From contig CAKUTL010000001.1 in NCBI GenBank assembly GCA_934692295.1, forward strand, positions 1 to 64,000: 64,000 nucleotides of DNA, written 5' to 3'. The notes under the pieces are model-generated. The model was not told where the DNA came from, searched no databases, and saw nothing but the letters and a program-made list of their open reading frames with translations. Made by a program: the position numbers and the translations under genes. The stretch comes from an uncultured Candidatus Melainabacteria bacterium (GTDB lineage Bacteria > Cyanobacteriota > Vampirovibrionia > Gastranaerophilales > Gastranaerophilaceae). This document shows, piece by piece, positions 53,291 through 61,317 of the stretch (its first letter is position 1; each line of letters starts with the position of its first letter).

Positions 53291-53518
53291 ATGGAATATA
53301 AATTTGAAAATATTAAAATAATAGATTTTATAAAAACCCTTACTGTTTATAAGGGTACATCCCTGAGAAAACTTATTGCAAAACTTGCACTGCAAAAGGG
53401 TATTAGCGATTGTTATTCAAATTTTTATGCAAAACTGAAAAAAGAAACAATTAAATTCTCCGAAGTTGCAGATATTGCAGATGCACTTGGGTATGAAATT
53501 ATTTTCAAAGAAAAGTAG
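53291..53518 (+). CDS. Small HTH regulator paired with a prepilin gene, second copy
   Basis: 75 aa. It has a predicted helix-turn-helix core and a C-terminal EVADIADALGYEIIFKEK that matches the end of the protein at 22872 (IIADLLGYEIKIEKK). The internal FYAKLKKETIKFSEV also fits small repressor families. It is divergent from the prepilin gene at 53170, with a perfect palindrome between. A hairpin terminator follows. Confidence 0.65.
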   Translation: MEYKFENIKIIDFIKTLTVYKGTSLRKLIAKLALQKGISDCYSNFYAKLKKETIKFSEVADIADALGYEIIFKEK

Positions 53519-53523
53519 TACAA

Positions 53524-53550
53524 AAAAGGAAGTGATAAACACTTCCTTTT
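53524..53550. terminator. Bidirectional terminator
   Basis: AAAAGGAAGTG pairs with CACTTCCTTTT around ATAAA, between the convergent HTH and permease genes. Confidence 0.85.
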
Positions 53551-53555
53551 CAATA

Positions 53556-55103
53556 TTATTCAGCTTTTTTAACCTTTCTAATTATTCGACCTCTTTCTTC
53601 TACACGTTTTTGGTGGTAACCATAAAATGCGTAAATCAATATTCCGACAAACAACCAAATTGCGAAATATACAGAAGAAGTTTTTAGCGTTTTCAATGAG
53701 AAGACAATCAAAACTCCGCAAATCAAGATTCCTAAAATTGGGAACCAAGGACAGAATGGAACTTTGAAAGGTCGTGGTCTATCAGGGTTTGTTTTTCTTA
53801 AAATCAATACTGCCAAGCAAATAATAACAAAAGATGTGAATGTTCCGAAATTACACAACGCAGCGGAAATGTTCAAATCCATGAATAATCCACAAACAAT
53901 TACCACAATACCAGAAATCCACGTCATCACGTGCGGAGTTCTATATTTTCTATGAATTAATCTCCAAGATTTTGGTAGAAATCTATCACGGCTGATGGCA
54001 TACAAAATTCTTGTTGTACCTAATTGATAAATTAACAAAACTGATGTCAACGCACACAACGCACCAATTGAAATTAAACCTGCAAACCAATCTTTCCCGA
54101 TGTAGCTCATTGCGTGAGCTATAGGAGCTTGAATATCAATTCTTTCGATAGGAACAATTCCTGTCAAAACTAACGCTACGCACACATACAAAATTGTACA
54201 AATAACTAATGTTCCCAAAATCGCAATAGGCAAATCTCTTTGAGGATTTTCGGTTTCTTCTGCTGTTGTTGAAATTGCATCAAAGCCGATATAAGCAAAG
54301 AAGATTAAAAACGCACCCATAATAACACCAGTTGGGTCTTGTGGGAAGAAAGGAGTCCAGTGTTCTGGTTTTACGTAAAATGCTCCTACGATTATGAAAG
54401 ACAAAATCATAAACATATTTACACCAACCATAATACTTGCAACTCTTGTTGATTCTTTAACACCTCTTACCAAAAGCATCGTTAGAATAAGAACAATTGC
54501 AACCGCTGGAAGATTCACGGCAAAAGGAATATGTCCAAATAAATACGGAATTTTATCGTGAATATCCCAATGATTATTATTACAAATTGCAACCATTGTT
54601 TTATAATCGTATCTTAGCCAAATAGGGAAATTAACCACAAAGTCCGGCAAATATTGTTTAAAACCCTTCAAAAATTGGATGAAATAACCTGTCCAAGCAC
54701 TTGCAACAGTGATATTACCAATTGCATACTCAAGCATCAAAATCCATCCGACCATCCAAGCCATAAATTCACCCATTGTTGCATAGGTATAAGTATAAGC
54801 ACTACCCGCAACAGGAATCATTGAAGCAATTTCGGAATAACAAAGTGCTGAAAATACACAAGCAACTGCAGCCAATACCATTGAAATTACAATAGCCGGA
54901 CCAGCTCCCGCACTTTCAGTACTTCCAGTGATTGCAGTACCGATAATTGTAAAAATACCGGTTCCAACAACCGCACCAATACCGATTACGATAAGGTCGA
55001 ATACGTTTAATGTCTTTTTTAGCTCGGAACGTTTACTTGTGTTAATAAGGTCGTCCATGCTTTTTCTTTTAAATATATTTCGGCAAATTTGTTTCAAATC
55101 CAT
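53556..55103 (-). CDS. APC-family amino acid permease, paralogue 1
   Basis: 515 aa with twelve or more membrane helices. The APC signature GIGAVVGTGIF near residue 40 and PVAGSAYTYTYATMGEF are clear. The layout resembles YfnA/CAT-type cationic amino acid transporters. It lies 14 bp downstream of its paralogue; the two are alike throughout. The substrate is not shown by sequence. Confidence 0.92.
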   Translation of the reverse strand: MDLKQICRNIFKRKSMDDLINTSKRSELKKTLNVFDLIVIGIGAVVGTGIFTIIGTAITGSTESAGAGPAIVISMVLAAVACVFSALCYSEIASMIPVAGSAYTYTYATMGEFMAWMVGWILMLEYAIGNITVASAWTGYFIQFLKGFKQYLPDFVVNFPIWLRYDYKTMVAICNNNHWDIHDKIPYLFGHIPFAVNLPAVAIVLILTMLLVRGVKESTRVASIMVGVNMFMILSFIIVGAFYVKPEHWTPFFPQDPTGVIMGAFLIFFAYIGFDAISTTAEETENPQRDLPIAILGTLVICTILYVCVALVLTGIVPIERIDIQAPIAHAMSYIGKDWFAGLISIGALCALTSVLLIYQLGTTRILYAISRDRFLPKSWRLIHRKYRTPHVMTWISGIVVIVCGLFMDLNISAALCNFGTFTSFVIICLAVLILRKTNPDRPRPFKVPFCPWFPILGILICGVLIVFSLKTLKTSSVYFAIWLFVGILIYAFYGYHQKRVEERGRIIRKVKKAE

Positions 55104-55117
55104 TTTTATACTTTTTC

Positions 55118-56704
55118 CTAATCTTCCGTTGTTCCGTGTACGATTTCTCTATGGATTTTATTTTCGTTATTTCTATTTTTGATAAATCCGTATAAGAGGT
55201 AAATAATAGCCCCAACACCTAACCATACAGGGAATAACAATGCTGAACTACCAGCTTGAGTTGATTTATAAATCATCAAGCCGCCACAACAAAGGATTCC
55301 CAAAGTTGGAGTTACTGGTGAAAATGGAACTTTGAAAGGTCTTTCTCTATTTGGGTCTGTATGACGCAAAATCAATACCGCAACACAAACAATAATGAAA
55401 GATGTAAATGTTCCATAGTTACATAATTCTGCAGCTACATCCAAATTAAGAGTCAAAATACCGATAACAGCTAAAATACCAACCGTCCAAGTTAATAAAG
55501 CCGGAGTTTTTAGTTTTGGATCAATTTTTTGAAATCTTTGAGAAATAAAGTGATCACGGCTCATTGCGAACAAAATTCTTGTTGCAGCCATTTCCAAAAC
55601 CAACAATACAGATGTTAAACCAGCCAAAGAACCGATTGAAATCAATCCTGCAGCCCAGTTTTGCTTAGCTTGCATCATGCAATAAGCCATTGGAGCCTTC
55701 AAAAAGTCTAGTGGAACAGGACCGCTTGTATTTTGCATACCAGTTAAAACAAGAGCAACTAATACGTAAACAATTGTTGTGATTATAAGTGAACCGATAA
55801 TACCAATCGGCAAATCTTTTTGAGGATTTTTACATTCTTCTGCTGCAGTTGCCAAAGCATCAAATCCAATATATGCAAAGAAAATTAAAAATGCTGCAGA
55901 CCAAATTCCAGACATTCCGTTTGGAGCGAATGGATGCCAATTTGCCGGTGTTACGAAAAACGCACCAGCTAAAATAAACAATCCAATAACAGCAAGTTTA
56001 ATAAAGACCATTAAACCAGCCATTTTAGCAGAATCTTTTGTACCTTTAACCAAAATTGAAGTAATTAAAAGAACAATAAGAATTGCCGGTAAATTTATAC
56101 AAATTGGCACAATGCCAAATAATTTCGGAATAAATACATCAGGGTTAGCTGCTGCAATTTTTCCGGCAGAAAATACATCGTTAGTTAACCAAACCGGAGG
56201 ATGAGCAAGCCAAGCCGGCAATACATTCTCAAGACCGGAAAGGAACTGTACCAAATGGTTAGACCACGCACACGCTACAGCAATAAATCCGATAGCGTAT
56301 TCAAGCATCAAAACCCATCCAACCATCCACGCTGCAAATTCACCTAATGTTGCAAATGTATAAGTATAAGCACCACCTGCAACTGGAATCATTGTTGCAA
56401 ATTCTGAATAGCATAATGCTGAAAAAATACAAGCGATAGCTGCAATAATCATTGAAACCACAAGAGCTGGTCCTGCACCTAAGCTGGAACCGTCTGCACT
56501 TCCAGCCGCAGCAATACCGACAACTGCGAAAATACCAGAACCAATAATTGCACCTACACCTAAAACGATTAAATCTACAACTCCAAGAGTTTTTTCCAAA
56601 CCTTGAGCTTTTGCTTCTGCAAGCATTTCATCCGGAGCTTTTATCCTAGTAATATTTTTCAAAAAATTTCTGGTAAAAGTCGCTCTGTTAAATTTTTCAG
56701 CCAT
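55118..56704 (-). CDS. APC-family amino acid permease, paralogue 2
   Basis: 528 aa, twelve or more membrane helices. GVGAIIGSGIFAVVGIAAAG and PVAGGAYTYTFATLGEFAAW match the APC consensus. It is the first of two tandem paralogues and 15 bp downstream of glyQ, so all three may share a transcript. A Ser/Gly insertion (SADGSSLG) near residue 75 distinguishes it from its neighbour. Confidence 0.92.
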   Translation of the reverse strand: MAEKFNRATFTRNFLKNITRIKAPDEMLAEAKAQGLEKTLGVVDLIVLGVGAIIGSGIFAVVGIAAAGSADGSSLGAGPALVVSMIIAAIACIFSALCYSEFATMIPVAGGAYTYTFATLGEFAAWMVGWVLMLEYAIGFIAVACAWSNHLVQFLSGLENVLPAWLAHPPVWLTNDVFSAGKIAAANPDVFIPKLFGIVPICINLPAILIVLLITSILVKGTKDSAKMAGLMVFIKLAVIGLFILAGAFFVTPANWHPFAPNGMSGIWSAAFLIFFAYIGFDALATAAEECKNPQKDLPIGIIGSLIITTIVYVLVALVLTGMQNTSGPVPLDFLKAPMAYCMMQAKQNWAAGLISIGSLAGLTSVLLVLEMAATRILFAMSRDHFISQRFQKIDPKLKTPALLTWTVGILAVIGILTLNLDVAAELCNYGTFTSFIIVCVAVLILRHTDPNRERPFKVPFSPVTPTLGILCCGGLMIYKSTQAGSSALLFPVWLGVGAIIYLLYGFIKNRNNENKIHREIVHGTTED

Positions 56705-56719
56705 TTACATTCCTTATAT

Positions 56720-57610
56720 TTAAACTACACTTGTTTCTTTTTTACAAAGAGGGAAGCCCATTGCTTCTCTTTGTTCTACGTACATTCTCGCAACAGCGGA
56801 TGCCATAGTTCTTACTCTTCCTATAAAGTTGTTTCTTTCATCTTTACTGATAACACCGTGGGCATCAAGTAAGTTGAAAGTATGAGAACATTTCAAAACG
56901 TAATCATAAGCAGGCAAAACTAGTTTTGCTGCTAAACAATTATCAACTTCTTTTTGATACAAGTCGAACATTTTGAATAGAGCATCTGTATCAGAAACTT
57001 CAAAATTGTACTTAGAAGTTTCAATTTCGTTTTGCAAATAAATATCACCATATTTCAATGTATCATTCCACATAATATCATATACAGATTCTTTGTTTTG
57101 AAGATACATTGCAATACGTTCCAAACCGTAAGTTAATTCAAGTGCAACAGGTTTAACTTCAACACCGCCAACTTGTTGGAAGTAAGTGAACTGTGTAACT
57201 TCCATTCCATCTAACCAAACTTCCCAACCAACACCGGCAGCACCTAATGTTGGAGATTCCCAGTTATCTTCAACAAATCTAACATCGTGTTCTTTCAAAT
57301 CAATTCCCATAGCTTCTAAGCTCTTTAGATAAAGTTCTTGAGCATTATCTGGAGATGGCTTTAAAATAACTTGGAACTGGAAGTAATGTCCAAGTCTGTT
57401 TGGGTTTTCACCATATCTTGCGTCAGTTGGACGTCTGCAAGGTTCAATCATTGCAGTGTTCCAAGGTTCAGGACCTAAAGAACGCAAGAAAGTTGCAGGG
57501 TTCATTGTTGAAGCCCCTTTTTCAATATCATAAGGTTGTTGAATTATACAACCATAATCTGACCAAAACTTTTGTAAGTTAAAAACTAATTCTTGAAAAT
57601 TTAATGCCAT
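56720..57610 (-). CDS. glyQ: Glycyl-tRNA synthetase alpha subunit
   Basis: 296 aa from the ATG at 57610; an in-frame TTG four codons upstream is less likely. [24 protein letters not shown] and [13 protein letters not shown] are the alpha-subunit signature, and [18 protein letters not shown] follows. It charges tRNA-Gly together with a beta subunit (glyS), which is not in the window. A GTA-N8-TAC palindrome lies 75 bp upstream. Confidence 0.96.
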   Translation of the reverse strand: MALNFQELVFNLQKFWSDYGCIIQQPYDIEKGASTMNPATFLRSLGPEPWNTAMIEPCRRPTDARYGENPNRLGHYFQFQVILKPSPDNAQELYLKSLEAMGIDLKEHDVRFVEDNWESPTLGAAGVGWEVWLDGMEVTQFTYFQQVGGVEVKPVALELTYGLERIAMYLQNKESVYDIMWNDTLKYGDIYLQNEIETSKYNFEVSDTDALFKMFDLYQKEVDNCLAAKLVLPAYDYVLKCSHTFNLLDAHGVISKDERNNFIGRVRTMASAVARMYVEQREAMGFPLCKKETSVV

Positions 57611-57684
57611 AACATATTCCAATATTGTACTATCTACACTCGTTACTCTATCGTATTACCGACATAGTAAGATTTCAACTTTTA

Positions 57685-57700
57685 TGTAACATTTGTTACA
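57685..57700. promoter_or_regulatory. GTA-N8-TAC palindrome upstream of glyQ
   Basis: TGTAACA (57685-57691) and TGTTACA (57694-57700) form a perfect inverted repeat. It fits the GTA-N8-TAC pattern of cyanobacterial NtcA and the wider CRP/FNR family. It is 75 bp before the glyQ start on the minus strand. Confidence 0.5.
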
Positions 57701-57778
57701 TTTTGCTCTTGAAAAAGGAATGTTTGTATAAGCCTTTTAGAGGAATATGTAAATTTAATATAAAAAAATATCTATTAA

Positions 57779-57814
57779 AAAAGAATTGGTAATATTAAAT
57801 ACCAATTCTTTTCT
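57779..57814 (-). terminator. Terminator after the 75-aa gene
   Basis: AAGAATTGGTA pairs with TACCAATTCTT around an 8-base loop; on the minus strand it follows the stop at 57833 and has a T-run. Confidence 0.8.
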
Positions 57815-57832
57815 TGTATAATAATTGTTATT

Positions 57833-58060
57833 TTATCCAATTGCGTGCATAACTGCAAATAACGGGCTTATGGCAGCAAGTCCTACCCTTTTAGCCACCT
57901 CTGGGTGTTCTTTTGCGAGTGAAATCGCTCCATATGCAGGGCACGTAGCTTTTGCAACTCCTTTTGCTATTTTTTTAGCAGTTTCTGGGTGTTCCATCGC
58001 AGTTTTGGCTATATTATAACCAGGGCAAGTAATCCTTAAAACCGTATCCAAAATTGACAT
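57833..58060 (-). CDS. 75-aa protein with internal duplication
   Basis: 75 aa with two similar halves: TCPGYNIAKTAMEHPETAKKIA and TCPAYGAISLAKEHPEVAKRVG. Each carries a CPxY start and an HPExAK end. The rest is hydrophobic and Ala-rich. No family is recognised. It has a GGAG ribosome site and is followed by a terminator. Confidence 0.6.
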   Translation of the reverse strand: MSILDTVLRITCPGYNIAKTAMEHPETAKKIAKGVAKATCPAYGAISLAKEHPEVAKRVGLAAISPLFAVMHAIG

Positions 58061-58097
58061 ATCTTTTCTCCTTAATATTTATGTTCCCCATATATAT

Positions 58098-58127
58098 AAA
58101 AGCAATCTTACGATGAAAATTGCTTTT
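58098..58127 (-). terminator. Terminator after the HicB-like gene
   Basis: AAAAGCAAT (58098-58106) pairs with ATTGCTTTT (58119-58127); on the minus strand it follows the 89-aa gene. Confidence 0.7.
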
Positions 58128-58157
58128 TGAAATATAAATTCTTAATATAAGTTAATA

Positions 58158-58427
58158 TTAAGGACAAAGACTTTCCCAATCCGGGTCGTCCGGCTCTTCC
58201 CCTGGTTCAATTATATGTTCCCCGCATTCAAGCATTACTTGCAATGACAACTTTAACTGCTTTTTGTAATTTTCTCTTGCTCTTGCTAAAGTTTTTGCAC
58301 AGAATGTAAAACTTGGGATTTCTTTTATTTCAATGTAATAGTAAGGATTTCCATCAAAATCCAAATCTTGACCTTCTATTAGCGTCCAGTTTAAGTTTAA
58401 GTAATAATCTAAATCTTTTTCACTCAT
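58158..58427 (-). CDS. HicB-like small protein, orphan
   Basis: 89 aa. YYYIEIKEIPSFTFCAKTLARARENYKKQLKL then VMLECGEHIIEPGE follows the HicB pattern (a strand, then TxxxAxxN helix, then L...G..IP.P). HicB is the antitoxin of HicA toxins, but no HicA-like gene is near and the C-terminal DNA-binding domain is absent. It may be an orphan or a general regulator. It lies 6 bp after the GerMN gene. Confidence 0.5.
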   Translation of the reverse strand: MSEKDLDYYLNLNWTLIEGQDLDFDGNPYYYIEIKEIPSFTFCAKTLARARENYKKQLKLSLQVMLECGEHIIEPGEEPDDPDWESLCP

Positions 58428-58433
58428 ATTAAA

Positions 58434-59033
58434 TTAATTGTCCAATGATGAATTACTTAGCGGTTGTGTTAGCATAATTCCCTCTCCACCAACAACATCA
58501 GCTCTTTGACCATCAATATATAAATATACAGGCAAGTTTGAATTTAATCTTGCTGTTTTAATTAATTGATATAATCTTTTGTAAAGACTGTCCGTTCCGC
58601 CACCGTTTACAAATGCAGAGTTCAAGTTGATAACAACTTTATCCTTTTGCTCTGTAATATTTATAACCTCTGAACCTGATGGAACTTCGGTATAAACTCC
58701 ACGCAGTCTTTCTTCTTGTTTTGGACCTTGAATAAGAGCATTTGTAGCAAATCTTATTTTGCTGCCATCAATGTCTTTGTTATAAACACGTTTTACAGCT
58801 TTGTAAACTTCTTCGTTATGTTCATTTTTTCCGATGAAATATACATTCACATATTCTTTTGCTTTTGTTTCAGGTTGTTGAGCTTCTTCTTCCTCAATTG
58901 AGCGTTCTGAAACTTGAATATCATCCGGCTGAACATCAGGTTTTGGCATAAGCACATTGAACGCAATTAGTCCAACAACTATGCACATACAAAAACCGAT
59001 AAATACTAATAATACTTTTTGATTCTTATTCAT
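58434..59033 (-). CDS. GerMN-domain membrane protein
   Basis: 199 aa. N-terminal membrane helix (VLLVFIGFCMCIVVGLIAFNVL), an acidic linker, then the GerMN domain with VNVYFIGKN, RFATNALIQGPKQEE and VVINLNSAFVNGGGTDSLY. The family occurs in sporulation proteins but also widely in cyanobacteria and others, often near cell-wall amidases. The role here is unknown. Last but one gene of the minus-strand run. Confidence 0.85.
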   Translation of the reverse strand: MNKNQKVLLVFIGFCMCIVVGLIAFNVLMPKPDVQPDDIQVSERSIEEEEAQQPETKAKEYVNVYFIGKNEHNEEVYKAVKRVYNKDIDGSKIRFATNALIQGPKQEERLRGVYTEVPSGSEVINITEQKDKVVINLNSAFVNGGGTDSLYKRLYQLIKTARLNSNLPVYLYIDGQRADVVGGEGIMLTQPLSNSSLDN

Positions 59034-59042
59034 ATAAATTCC

Positions 59043-59891
59043 TTAGTCCTTTGGTATAACAACAACACCGCTTGTTACGATTTGGTTGTTTTTAATATCA
59101 ACACTATCTACAGAAACTTTTGCATCTTTATTATCCAAAATTTGTACTGAAAAATCAAGTGGATTTAAATAATTCAAGATAAAATCAAGTTTTTGCAAAT
59201 CCATGTTCAATCCTTTTGTAATAAGTCTTGTGTTTGCAAATTGAATTTTACCTTTTTTAGCTGCGAAATTTGATTCAACAGTAATTTTTTGTTCTTGTCT
59301 AACAAATGGGATTGAAATTCCGATTACGTAGTAGAATTTTCCATTTCTAATTGCTACTTTTGTTGATGAAATTTTAACTCCAAAACCGTAAGATTGACCA
59401 ACTTTATTCAAATCATCAATAACTTTTTGATATTTTTCAGTTTGCATTGTTTTGTTGATGTCTTCCGGTGAAAGTGTGATGTTAAATGACATTGGAAAAT
59501 CTTCCATAAATATAACATCGCCGTCAGTTTGTTTGATATAGTTAAAATCACATAGTGTTTTCATCTCTAAAGAAGTTAGATAAATATCGTTAACTTTTAC
59601 ATTTTTACCTTTAAGAGTTAAAGATTTAAAAATACCGTTTTTCAAATCCTTTGAACTATAAGAATCTAAGTTAACTTTAACTTCCTCCCCTGTTAACGTT
59701 TTTGAAATAGCCTTTTTTAGTACTGATTGAGCAACTTTTTCTGATACAAAATTTACGCCAGTAACAGCACCGGTTACAGTTCTCAATTTTGAATTCATGT
59801 TATATGGAGCAACGCATTGGTAGCTGCATTCAGCCATTGCCGATGTGTTTGCTAATAATAAAACGCCTAACAATAATATAATCTTTTTCAT
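59043..59891 (-). CDS. DUF2993 (LmeA-like) exported protein
   Basis: 282 aa. Signal peptide KKIILLLGVLLLANTSAMA. The domain KVNLDSYSSKDLKNGIFKSL then TLKGKNVKVNDIYLTSLEMK fits DUF2993, a lipid-binding fold related to BPI-like proteins. It may bind an envelope lipid. Its start overlaps the truB stop by ATGA. Confidence 0.8.
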   Translation of the reverse strand: MKKIILLLGVLLLANTSAMAECSYQCVAPYNMNSKLRTVTGAVTGVNFVSEKVAQSVLKKAISKTLTGEEVKVNLDSYSSKDLKNGIFKSLTLKGKNVKVNDIYLTSLEMKTLCDFNYIKQTDGDVIFMEDFPMSFNITLSPEDINKTMQTEKYQKVIDDLNKVGQSYGFGVKISSTKVAIRNGKFYYVIGISIPFVRQEQKITVESNFAAKKGKIQFANTRLITKGLNMDLQKLDFILNYLNPLDFSVQILDNKDAKVSVDSVDIKNNQIVTSGVVVIPKD

Positions 59892-60775
59892 AACACCTCA
59901 AATACTTTTTTAACCAAAATTTGATTGTCTTTTACCATTCCTATAGCATGTATTCTACCACCATAAACCAAAATTACAATATCCGAATTTTTAAAGCCAC
60001 TATTGTATATTGGCATACCGTGGTTAACTCTTTCATTTTCAATATCATTGAGTTTGACTTGCGGAAGAGGGAGAACATCCAACGGATTTATCAATTTATT
60101 TTCAACATCGGAAAACTCTTTAAAATCCTCTAGCGGAGTTGAATTTTCTTTGTTAAACATTCCTGCTTTTGTTCTTTCTAAAGCAGTTAAATACCCTCCA
60201 CAATTTAACTTTTGTCCTATATCATAAGCAATTGAGCGGATATAAGTGCCTTTAGAACAGCCAACGAGAATTTTCCCTTCTTGTTTTTCCTCATCAAAGT
60301 TTACAAGTTCTAACTTAGAAATAAAGACCTTGCGAGGTTTAATCTCAACTTCTTCGCCTTTTCTTGCATATTCATAAAGTTTTTTGCCATTTACTTTTAT
60401 TGCGGAATAAATAGGCGGAAGCTGTTCAATTTCGCCCCTAAAATCATCCAGAACAGACAACAAGTCATCTTGAGTTATTTTATTATAGTAGTTTTTAACT
60501 ACCGCTCCATCCAAATCGTAAGTATCAGTGTCTTTTCCAAACTGAACAGTTGCCAAGTACTCTTTGTCGTCTTCTAAATATTCAATAAGTCGAGTAGATT
60601 TTCCTATACAAATAGGTAAAACCCCAACGGCAAAAGGATCAAGAGTTCCGGTATGCCCAATCTGTTTGATTTTTGTAACACGACGGAGTTTTGCAACAAC
60701 ATCAAATGACGTCATTCCTTTCGGTTTATAGATATTCAAAAATCCGAACAATTGCGGTTGTTTTTCATCTGCCAT
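59888..60775 (-). CDS. truB: tRNA pseudouridine(55) synthase
   Basis: 295 aa. GFLNIYKPKGMTSFDVV and HTGTLDPFAVGVLP with catalytic Asp46 are the TruB signature. It makes pseudouridine 55 in the T-loop of all tRNAs. A C-terminal PUA-like segment (VNHGMPIYNSG) is present. It is in the order ylxR-infB-rbfA-truB, common in bacteria. Confidence 0.96.
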   Translation of the reverse strand: MADEKQPQLFGFLNIYKPKGMTSFDVVAKLRRVTKIKQIGHTGTLDPFAVGVLPICIGKSTRLIEYLEDDKEYLATVQFGKDTDTYDLDGAVVKNYYNKITQDDLLSVLDDFRGEIEQLPPIYSAIKVNGKKLYEYARKGEEVEIKPRKVFISKLELVNFDEEKQEGKILVGCSKGTYIRSIAYDIGQKLNCGGYLTALERTKAGMFNKENSTPLEDFKEFSDVENKLINPLDVLPLPQVKLNDIENERVNHGMPIYNSGFKNSDIVILVYGGRIHAIGMVKDNQILVKKVFEVL

Positions 60776-60808
60776 TGGTGCTATCCTTGTGAATTTTTTG
60801 TTTAGAAC

Positions 60809-61156
60809 TTACTTGATTTCTCCTCGAGAAATTTTGTTGATTAAATCAACAACACGAGAAGATTCCTCAAGTCCGTTTGTATAAACAAATCTCAATTCCG
60901 GAGTTAATCTCAATCTCAAAACTTTTCCAACATTGTATCTGATTTTTGGAGTGCTTTTTTCAATAACAGCTTTTGTTTTTTCGATTTGCTCTTCTGAACC
61001 TAAAACGCTATATATAACTTTGGCAAAAGAATTGTCGTGCGAAACTTCAACATCAACAATTGAAACAACACCTTCAAGACCTCTGATTTCTTTTCTCAAG
61101 ATTTCAGAAATATCACGCATCAATTCTTTTCTAACTCTTTCGTTTCGTAATGTCAT
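60809..61156 (-). CDS. rbfA: Ribosome-binding factor A
   Basis: 115 aa. RNERVRKELMRDISEILRKEI and VSIVDVEVSHDNSFAKVIYSV then PELRFVYTNG match RbfA, a KH-domain protein needed for 30S maturation. It lies between infB and truB. A terminator at 61258 separates it from infB. Confidence 0.95.
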   Translation of the reverse strand: MTLRNERVRKELMRDISEILRKEIRGLEGVVSIVDVEVSHDNSFAKVIYSVLGSEEQIEKTKAVIEKSTPKIRYNVGKVLRLRLTPELRFVYTNGLEESSRVVDLINKISRGEIK

Positions 61157-61257
61157 AATAATCTCCTTGTTACTAGAGATTATAACATAAAATAAATAAT
61201 TTTTATTTCAATCATTTTAAGTGAGCTAGTGAACTGTTCCTTCTTTTAGAATAAAAA

Positions 61258-61283
61258 TAAAGTCGGCTTGGTAGAGCCGACCT
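61258..61283 (-). terminator. Terminator after infB
   Basis: GTCGGCT (61262-61268) pairs with AGCCGAC (61275-61281); on the minus strand the stem is followed by TTTATTTTTATT. Confidence 0.8.
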
Positions 61284-61317
61284 TACATCTTTTATCTCAA
61301 ATTATTTATTGTTGACA

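Noticed and set aside
53556..56704. One APC permease as a pseudogene of the other
   Set aside because: Both frames are complete with all helices and the APC signature.
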